A stretch of 5,917 nucleotides of DNA from an uncultured Mycoplasma sp. (GTDB lineage Bacteria; Bacillota_I; Bacilli_A; RF39; UBA660), in contig CANOGG010000089.1 of NCBI GenBank assembly GCA_947565485.1, forward strand, positions 1-5,917. The letters run 5' to 3'. Within the stretch, counting starts at the first letter, position 1, and every line of letters begins with the position of its first letter. The notes under the pieces are model-generated. The model was not told the origin of the DNA, did no database searches, and was given only the letters and a program-made list of their open reading frames with translations. A program made the position numbers and the translations under genes. Shown here piece after piece: positions 1 through 4,072 of the stretch.

Positions 1-128
1 ATAAAATAGAGACTTACGAAGTACGATAACCTGATATTATCTAAGAAACCGGTGTTCTATAATTTGACTCCAACTATTATGTCTCTAATTGTACGGGAGC
101 GACTATCAATGACCATGTTACTCTCTAC
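1..128 (+). pseudogene. Decayed thioredoxin-like repeat, cut by left window edge
   Basis: Read in the same frame as the downstream CPHC domain, this stretch gives KIETYEVR, stop, PDII, stop, ETGVL, stop, then the open segment FDSNYYVSN...TINDHVTLY. These pieces line up in order with the intact domain that follows: KIETYEV with EIKTYEV, ETGV with DITGVPF, and the SNYYVS...NDHV part with NSYTLS...NDEI. The stops are TAA at 27-29, 42-44 and 60-62. Relative to the intact copy, roughly a dozen codons are missing between TYEV and TGV. I infer that a protein with two tandem thioredoxin-like domains, or two tandem genes, lost its first copy by point mutation and deletion. The beginning lies outside the window. 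The similarity is judged by eye over about 35 residues. Confidence 0.55.
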
Positions 129-482
129 TTGTTCCATGGTAGTACTTGTCCTCATTGCAAGAAAGCTATTGCTTTTCTAAAGACTATCACTAAAAACTAC
201 GATAATCTAGAAATTAAAACTTATGAAGTCTGGAATAACAAAGACAACAGTCGCCTTATGCAAAAAATAGCCGAGGCTTTAAATAAAGACATCACTGGTG
301 TTCCTTTCCTCCTCCTCGGAAACAGTTATACTCTAAGTGGTTATAGTGAAAGACGCAATGATGAAATAAAAGAAGCTATCACTAAAACATCAGATGACAC
401 CAAATATGAAGACTTAGTCCAAAAAGTCTTATCTGAAAACCCTGACTTAAAAGTTGAAGCCAAAGACTTAAAAGACCTTTAA
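129..482 (+). CDS. Thioredoxin/glutaredoxin-like domain protein (CPHC), start uncertain
   Basis: The product has a thioredoxin-fold active site, C-P-H-C, at residues 7-10 counted from the TTG at 129. The cis-proline region ITGVPF follows at residues 55-60, then a beta hairpin and a closing helix (ERRNDEIKEAI). A charged tail of about 30 residues ends in VEAKDLKDL. The likely role is thiol-disulfide exchange; the substrate is unknown. The start is doubtful. TTG at 129 has no Shine-Dalgarno sequence, and it removes most of the first beta strand: VTLYLFHG is encoded across 117-140. The frame stays open back to 63, but no ATG, GTG or TTG lies between 63 and 129. The gene may therefore be the surviving C-terminal half of a decayed two-domain protein (see 1-128), possibly not translated. 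No promoter is visible within the window. It ends at the hairpin shared with the convergent dnaI. Confidence 0.6.
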   Translation: MFHGSTCPHCKKAIAFLKTITKNYDNLEIKTYEVWNNKDNSRLMQKIAEALNKDITGVPFLLLGNSYTLSGYSERRNDEIKEAITKTSDDTKYEDLVQKVLSENPDLKVEAKDLKDL

Positions 483-503
483 AAGCTAACCCTAGCTTTT
501 TTT
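481..503 (+). terminator. Bidirectional intrinsic terminator between thioredoxin-like gene and dnaI
   Basis: A perfect 8-bp inverted repeat, AAAAGCTA / TAGCTTTT (481-488 and 493-500), closes a 4-nt ACCC loop. It is followed on the plus strand by a T run through 503 and further T-rich sequence to about 520. On the minus strand the stem ends in TTTT, so it can also stop transcripts of dnaI. The thioredoxin-like stop codon (480-482) enters the left arm, and the dnaI stop (502-504) lies in the T tract. Confidence 0.8.
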
Positions 504-1389
504 ATTTTCTTTTATTTTCCGCAACCATTTCCATATCCACTGTAAGCTGCTTTATCCTCTCCATTATTCTTCGCCCCTTAACTTTATCTAATGAATTTTT
601 CGCCAAAGAAAGATTATACTCTAACTCCTGATAAGTCAAATTCGAAGTAAAAAAAGTCGTCAAATGATTATTCATTCTACTCTGTAAAATAGTTCCTAAA
701 ACTTCATCTCGTGCCCATTCACTAACGCTCTCAGCTCCAATATCATCTAAAAATAATATTGGAACGCTTTGATAATACTCCATCTTCTTCCCATAACTAT
801 CCCAATCTTCTTTCAATTCTTGTAACATCTTTGGAAAGTATACTGCCTCATACTGCACATTTTTCTTCATCTTTAACTCATTTAATAACGCATAAATAAG
901 ATAAGTTTTCCCCGAACCAAACGAACCATGCAAATAAAGTCCTTTCTGCTCTTTAATTCCATCATAATTATCAAAAAAATCTTTTAACCACTTTATAACA
1001 TTTATTCTTTTTTTATCAGTCATATCAATCTCTTTAAACCTTGCCAATTGATATTCTTTATCCGCAGTCATTCTCTCCCTTAAAAGTTTATCATTCTCCC
1101 GTTTAAACTTACAAGGAACATAAACCAAATCAATAATCTTCCCCTCTACCTTTGGATACAAATAATGCCCTATAAGCTTATTTCTACACTGCATTAAACT
1201 CGTACACTGTTTACAATTCTTAAGTTCTATCACACTATCCATTAGACTTGTACTATATAAACACCCTACATTCTCGTGAATTTTTAATTTTTCTACTAAA
1301 CTTTTAAAAGTTTCATCCTTCAAATTTTCTCGAAACTCCCTCTTCAAATCATAACCTTTATTATCTACTATTCCACTAACATTCTTCAT
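502..1389 (-). CDS. dnaI: Primosomal protein DnaI, AAA+ helicase loader
   Basis: DnaI is the ATPase that, with DnaB and DnaD, loads the replicative hexameric helicase onto DNA at origins and restarted forks in Bacilli. The 295-residue length is near the family norm of about 310. The N-terminal helicase-binding domain keeps a zinc-site pattern: C59, C62 and C68, with H75 as the likely fourth ligand. The C-terminal AAA+ domain shows Walker A GSFGSGKT (155-162), Walker B ILFLDDIG (211-218), a sensor-1-like TSN (248-250) and a basic GRRIMERIK segment (272-280) in the arginine-finger region. The ATG start is well supported: AGGAGG lies 5 nt upstream and overlaps the dnaB stop codon, so the two genes are translationally adjacent in one operon. 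It is the last gene of the operon and ends inside the bidirectional terminator. No key residue appears to be missing. Confidence 0.95.
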   Translation of the reverse strand: MKNVSGIVDNKGYDLKREFRENLKDETFKSLVEKLKIHENVGCLYSTSLMDSVIELKNCKQCTSLMQCRNKLIGHYLYPKVEGKIIDLVYVPCKFKRENDKLLRERMTADKEYQLARFKEIDMTDKKRINVIKWLKDFFDNYDGIKEQKGLYLHGSFGSGKTYLIYALLNELKMKKNVQYEAVYFPKMLQELKEDWDSYGKKMEYYQSVPILFLDDIGAESVSEWARDEVLGTILQSRMNNHLTTFFTSNLTYQELEYNLSLAKNSLDKVKGRRIMERIKQLTVDMEMVAENKRK

Positions 1390-1401
1390 TTAATCCTCCT
1401 A
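1390..1401 (-). promoter_or_regulatory. dnaI ribosome binding site fused to the dnaB stop codon
   Basis: On the minus strand the TAG stop of dnaB forms the start of TAGGAGG, the Shine-Dalgarno sequence of dnaI, followed by ATTAA and the ATG. Terminating and initiating ribosomes therefore use the same bases. This fits tight co-translation of two proteins that act in the same loading reaction. Confidence 0.85.
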
Positions 1402-2670
1402 AAAATCTTTAAATAATTCTGCTAACTCCAAAGCTTCTTCTTCACTAACCATTTCCTTTTCAGGCGTCTTATCAAGCCATACCGGTTCTTTTTTTGCTAC
1501 TTCTTTTCCATTCTTTTTAAGTTTACTATTCTTAATTTTCTTATACTCTTTCTCTGCCAAATCCATTGCCTCTTTCGCTGTTTTAACACCTGCTCTCTGC
1601 CACTGACCAGCAATAGTCTCGACATAATCACTTGTAAGTTTATTATCATTATTTTGCAAAACATATAACAATAACACATTTACAACCGCCGCAGGAAGCT
1701 CCAAATCAAGCATCAACCTCTCAACTAACTTAAGATCCCTAAGTACTGGCTTAATTCCATTATTCTTTTGCATCAAAAAATCATAAGGACTAATATTTTC
1801 CAATAATTGAATAATACGTCCTCTCTTCGAATTATCTCCAACTGGCGTTTTCAAATATTCTGGCTGAGTTCGATACACTAAAGTTGGCAAAGTTCCATTA
1901 TCCAGCTGATAATATCTTCTCACACTCTTTCTAAGACTCTCTTTATCAATCGCCCCTTTTTCATTAATACTTGTTCTAATAAGTTCTGTCATCTTTAAAG
2001 TATCCAAATCATATATAAAAGCCAAATTAACAATCAACTCTCTCGTTCTCTTATTAAATGCTCTCTCATTAATAATCCCTTTTGGTATCCCACTAATAAT
2101 CATATCAAAATCAATATCACTCTTAATATTAAGCGGCAAAGTCTCTCTCTCGCGAACCTCCACCATCGGCATATTAGTCGCCTGGAAAGTCTCATTTAAA
2201 GTTTTCGTAATCTCAGTATATTCTTTAACATCCAAACTAATCTTCTTATAGACTTTTTTCAAATTATTATACTCTACTTCTCCAATATTATTATATAACA
2301 CAATATTTAAAATCGGATTATTAAAAAATTCTCCAGCACTAAGTGGTGAATAAAGCTCATAAACATAAGAATTTATCGACCCCTCTTTAAAATAAGTTTT
2401 CATGAGTCCCACAGCTTCTAATGCCTCTCTTGCTGTTCTAATCATTTCCAAATCACACTTTAAAATACTCATCAAGTGATGATGCGTAAAATCTTTACTC
2501 ATAATCTCTAAACGGTCCAAATCACTCCAAAAAGTAAGATACAAAGAAACAGCCCCAAACCCAATAATCGGCTCATACAAATTAATTAAATTTTTCTTAT
2601 CTAACTCGGTTAAAACTGTCTTATTAAAAACAACATATTTATCTGCCGGTAATAATGTAATTAACTTCAT
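1399..2670 (-). CDS. dnaB: Replication initiation and membrane attachment protein DnaB (helicase loader, DnaB/DnaD family)
   Basis: This is the Bacillus-type DnaB, not the helicase. It is a DnaD-like protein that acts with DnaD and DnaI to remodel DNA and deliver the replicative helicase at origins. It has 423 residues, somewhat shorter than B. subtilis DnaB (about 470). The N-terminal winged-helix-like domain includes LINLYEPIIGFGAVSLYLTF (about 28-47), a family hallmark. The C-terminal DnaD-like domain keeps the YxxxIxxxW motif (Y349, I353, W357), followed by a helix (AKEAMDLAEKEYKKI) and a lysine-rich linker. The tail is acidic and ends in EEALELAELFKDF. The ATG has AAGGAG 6 nt upstream and lies about 34 nt downstream of the predicted transcription start. 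The gene is directly followed by dnaI, the conserved order in Bacilli. In many relatives nrdR precedes dnaB; here no such gene lies upstream, and the operon begins at dnaB. Confidence 0.93.
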   Translation of the reverse strand: MKLITLLPADKYVVFNKTVLTELDKKNLINLYEPIIGFGAVSLYLTFWSDLDRLEIMSKDFTHHHLMSILKCDLEMIRTAREALEAVGLMKTYFKEGSINSYVYELYSPLSAGEFFNNPILNIVLYNNIGEVEYNNLKKVYKKISLDVKEYTEITKTLNETFQATNMPMVEVRERETLPLNIKSDIDFDMIISGIPKGIINERAFNKRTRELIVNLAFIYDLDTLKMTELIRTSINEKGAIDKESLRKSVRRYYQLDNGTLPTLVYRTQPEYLKTPVGDNSKRGRIIQLLENISPYDFLMQKNNGIKPVLRDLKLVERLMLDLELPAAVVNVLLLYVLQNNDNKLTSDYVETIAGQWQRAGVKTAKEAMDLAEKEYKKIKNSKLKKNGKEVAKKEPVWLDKTPEKEMVSEEEALELAELFKDF

Positions 2671-2710
2671 AACTGACTCCTTATTTTTGAAACTTTATTC
2701 CTTAACAAAT

Positions 2711-2739
2711 ATTATAAAATATTATTCCCAAATAGACAA
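2711..2739 (-). promoter_or_regulatory. Predicted sigma-A-type promoter of the dnaB-dnaI operon
   Basis: On the minus strand, TTGTCT (2739-2734, 4 of 6 matches to TTGACA) is followed after exactly 17 bp by a perfect TATAAT (2716-2711). The predicted transcript begins near 2704, leaving a leader of about 34 nt with the AAGGAG site before the dnaB ATG. AT-rich intergenic DNA gives chance TATAAT matches, but the spacing and distance to the gene are right. Confidence 0.65.
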
Positions 2740-2792
2740 TAAAAATATGAAATATCTTTAATCCGAGTGACATAAATTATTATAAAAAAGTA

Positions 2793-2821
2793 TTTACATT
2801 TATCCAAAAATATATTATCAT
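2793..2821 (+). promoter_or_regulatory. Predicted promoter of the small plus-strand RNA
   Basis: TTTACA (2793-2798, 5 of 6) and TATCAT (2816-2821, 5 of 6) are separated by 17 bp. Start of transcription 7 nt further on (about 2828) falls at the foot of an 11-bp hairpin. The sequence is close to the vegetative consensus, as expected for a constitutively expressed antisense RNA. Confidence 0.6.
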
Positions 2822-2827
2822 TAATTT

Positions 2828-2900
2828 AAGCGAGACACTTATACTTAAGTGCTTGCCATTTGAGCAGCACCTTTCATTTTACTGGATGGTGTTATTTTTT
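2828..2900 (+). ncRNA. Putative small antisense RNA (type I antitoxin-like), about 73 nt
   Basis: The segment between the predicted promoter and a T-run terminator forms two hairpins. The first pairs GCGAG (2830-2834) and CACTTA (2836-2841) with TAAGTG (2846-2851) and CTTGC (2852-2856). That gives 11 bp including one G-U pair, a bulged A at 2835 and a TACT loop. A short linker leads to the terminator hairpin (2866-2893). No ORF with a ribosome binding site lies within it. It converges on the small hydrophobic ORF on the minus strand (2922-3020), so a toxin transcript reading past 2900 would be fully complementary to it. This is the Fst/RNA II-like geometry of type I toxin-antitoxin loci. Size and structure fit an antitoxin RNA. 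I know no named RNA family that matches, and the function is inferred from architecture alone. Confidence 0.5.
2866..2900 (+). terminator. Intrinsic terminator of the small plus-strand RNA
   Basis: AGCACC (2866-2871) pairs with GGTGTT (2888-2893), 6 bp with one G-U wobble, across a 16-nt loop. ATTTTTT follows, ending at 2900. The stem is short, but the U tract and the position after a promoter and hairpin support it. Confidence 0.55.
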
Positions 2901-2921
2901 ACCAAAACCCACCTAAAGTCA

Positions 2922-3020
2922 TCATGTTAATCTAAGTATTATAACAGCAAGTATGATAATTATTGCCAGTAGACAAAAATCGAGAATATCTCTTTTTTTA
3001 TCATAACAACCACCTCGCAT
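2922..3020 (-). CDS. Putative small hydrophobic toxin-like membrane peptide, start/frame uncertain
   Basis: The frame encodes 32 residues from the ATG at 3020: MRGGCYDKKRDILDF, then a strongly hydrophobic CLLAIIIILAVIIL, ending RLT before TGA. A short charged head followed by one transmembrane helix resembles type I toxins and other single-helix stress peptides. I do not recognise an exact family. Translation initiation is puzzling. The ATG at 3020 has no Shine-Dalgarno sequence. An excellent GAGGTGG (3016-3010) sits 5 nt before another ATG (3004-3002), which reads only 14 residues (MIKKEIFSIFVYWQ) in a different frame. An A7 run (2999-2993) follows that ATG; one more A would give MIKKRDILDF followed by the whole helix, a 27-residue product. 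Slippage, phase variation, sequencing error or inactivation could each explain this. A convergent small RNA lies just downstream. Confidence 0.5.
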   Translation of the reverse strand: MRGGCYDKKRDILDFCLLAIIIILAVIILRLT

Positions 3021-3033
3021 TCAGTTCGAAATT

Positions 3034-3072
3034 AAAGTGGCAAACAACCAAAGCTTAATGCCCACTATCTTT
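3034..3072 (-). promoter_or_regulatory. Candidate structured leader of the toxin-like mRNA
   Basis: The minus-strand leader contains AGTGGGCA (3066-3059), which can pair with TGCCACT (3042-3036) with one bulged G across a 16-nt loop. The same CCAC (3040-3037) can instead pair with GTGG of the Shine-Dalgarno sequence (3013-3010). The two pairings exclude each other, so they could control access to the ribosome site. The stems are short and no covariation can be seen from one sequence. Confidence 0.3.
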
Positions 3073-3085
3073 AAAATACCAGCTT

Positions 3086-3114
3086 ATTATGCCAATGGGG
3101 GTCGTAAATTTAAA
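3086..3114 (-). promoter_or_regulatory. Weak candidate promoter for the toxin-like ORF
   Basis: On the minus strand TTTAAA (3114-3109, 4 of 6) and CATAAT (3091-3086, 5 of 6) are 17 bp apart, which would start transcription near 3079. An alternative is TTGATA (3155-3150) with TATAGT (3134-3129), 15 bp apart. Neither is strong, and some promoter is expected here only if the ORF is real. Confidence 0.3.
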
Positions 3115-3140
3115 ACGAAATTTTAATTACTATAATCTCC

Positions 3141-3169
3141 AAACATCACTATCAAAATGATGTTTTTTT
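3141..3169 (+). terminator. Intrinsic terminator-like hairpin of unknown client transcript
   Basis: AAACATCA (3141-3148) and TGATGTTT (3158-3165) form a perfect 8-bp stem around a 9-nt loop, and the T run continues to 3169. The plus-strand orientation is good. In the minus direction only three Ts follow the stem, so it would be a poor second terminator for the ZIP gene. No clear plus-strand gene ends here. Confidence 0.55.
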
Positions 3170-3187
3170 CTTACCCTAAACTTTTTC

Positions 3188-3219
3188 AAAATATAAAAAG
3201 CACTAATAAATAGTACCTT
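3188..3219 (-). terminator. Intrinsic terminator of the ZIP transporter gene
   Basis: On the minus strand AAGGTACTA (3219-3211) pairs with TAGTGCTT (3205-3198) and the next T, with two G-U wobbles, across a TTTAT loop. It is followed by TTTTTATATTTT. It begins only a few bases after the stop codon of the ZIP gene, the expected place. Confidence 0.6.
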
Positions 3220-3224
3220 AAAAA

Positions 3225-3980
3225 TTATCCTAAAGCTACATCTAAAATCATCATTATTGTAAAACCAAGTGCTACTCCCACTGTCCCATAATGCTCACTA
3301 CCCTGACACTCTGGAATAAGTTCTGTCGCCGCTACATATATCATCGCCCCTGCGGCAAATGCTAAAATATAAGGCAAAACCGGAACTACTAAATTGGTTA
3401 ACAAAATAGTTATTCCTGCTCCAATCGGTTCCACTACTCCTGATAATACTCCAAGACTAAAAGCCTTCTTTTTACTTACACCTTCACTTTTTAAAGGTAA
3501 AGAAATAATTGCTCCCTCAGGAAAATTCTGAATAGCTATCCCAATTGCTAAACTAAGTGCCGCCGCATAAGTAATTCCTGCCCCACCTGCAAGTAATCCT
3601 GCAAAAACAACTCCTACTGCCATTCCTTCTGGCAAATTATGAATCGTCACTGCCAAAAATAACATGGTATTTTTCTTAAGCTTTCCTTGAGTATTCTTTC
3701 TTTGTGCCCTCTTTAATATTCTATCTAATATAATCAAAAACAAAAAACCTAATAAAAATCCCAATGCTGGTGCAAACCATGCCTTACCACCATTCTCCTC
3801 TGTCATTTCTATCGCTGGAATTAATAAAGACCAAACCGACGCTGCAATCATTACTCCTGATGCAAATCCCAATAAAACTTTTTCTAACTTTTCATTAATA
3901 TTATTCTTCATAAAAAAGACTAAAAAAGCCCCTAATGTCGTTCCTATAAAAGGTATCATTATTCCCATAAATATATCCAT
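3225..3980 (-). CDS. ZIP-family divalent metal transporter (GufA/ZupT-like)
   Basis: This is an integral membrane carrier for divalent metals such as zinc, and possibly iron or manganese. The length of 251 residues is usual for bacterial ZIP proteins, and about eight hydrophobic segments are visible. TM4 carries HNLPEG (114-119) and TM5 carries QNFPEG (151-156), the metal-binding signature pair. The bacterial form with Gln in place of His at the head of the TM5 motif is present. TM6 has GVVEPIGAG with E184, and TM7 has ATELIPE with E220 and E224, all typical. A basic loop (about 88-104, lysine- and arginine-rich, histidine-poor) separates TM3 and TM4. The first ATG has GAGGA about 10 nt upstream; Met5 or Met8 are alternative starts. 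The gene is monocistronic, with its own terminator, and diverges from the large plus-strand gene. Metal specificity cannot be read from the sequence, so I give no gene symbol. Confidence 0.92.
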   Translation of the reverse strand: MDIFMGIMIPFIGTTLGAFLVFFMKNNINEKLEKVLLGFASGVMIAASVWSLLIPAIEMTEENGGKAWFAPALGFLLGFLFLIILDRILKRAQRKNTQGKLKKNTMLFLAVTIHNLPEGMAVGVVFAGLLAGGAGITYAAALSLAIGIAIQNFPEGAIISLPLKSEGVSKKKAFSLGVLSGVVEPIGAGITILLTNLVVPVLPYILAFAAGAMIYVAATELIPECQGSEHYGTVGVALGFTIMMILDVALG

Positions 3981-4017
3981 ATTATCACATTCCTCTATTT
4001 TTATATTATTCTAAAAA

Positions 4018-4023
4018 ATTATA
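4018..4023 (-). promoter_or_regulatory. Candidate -10 element of the ZIP gene
   Basis: A perfect TATAAT on the minus strand would start transcription near 4011, with a leader of about 30 nt carrying GAGGA. No convincing -35 element is present: the sequence 17 bp upstream reads AAAAAG and the spacer is purine-rich. An activator might be needed, or the match may be chance. I see no clear operator palindrome for a metal regulator. Confidence 0.35.
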
Positions 4024-4047
4024 ACCGTTCCCCTCTCCATCTTTTTA

Positions 4048-4056
4048 TGTTATAAT
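4048..4056 (+). promoter_or_regulatory. Extended -10 promoter of the large plus-strand gene
   Basis: TGTTATAAT is a full TGn-TATAAT extended -10 element, which compensates for the lack of a clear -35. Transcription would start near 4063, leaving a leader of only about 10 nt before the ATG at 4073. GGTGAG lies just upstream of that ATG. The two divergent -10 elements are about 30 bp apart, so this promoter and that of the ZIP gene probably share the region. Confidence 0.6.
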
Positions 4057-4072
4057 TTAAAATGGTGAGATC

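Noticed and set aside
27..62. Reassignment of TAA to an amino acid, suggested by three in-frame TAA codons
   Set aside because: The complete genes here contain no internal TAA, and three of them end with it, so decay of the first domain is the simpler reading.
1497..1679. 60-residue minus-strand ORF
   Set aside because: It lies wholly inside dnaB in another frame, has no ribosome site of note, and the dnaB reading is clearly the real one.
2800..2808. TTATCCAAA, one mismatch from a DnaA box
   Set aside because: It is a single near-match in AT-rich DNA within the spacer of the small-RNA promoter; there is no cluster, so no origin is supported.
2953..3006. 17-residue plus-strand ORF (MIIIASRQKS...)
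   Set aside because: No ribosome site, and it is the complement of the toxin-like ORF.
3058..3126. 22-residue plus-strand ORF (MPTIFKIPAYYANGG...)
   Set aside because: No Shine-Dalgarno sequence and no promoter; length is within chance, although it would end just before the orphan terminator.
3131..3136. Perfect TATAAT on the plus strand
   Set aside because: Transcription would start inside the terminator hairpin at 3141 and has no gene ahead of it; probably chance.
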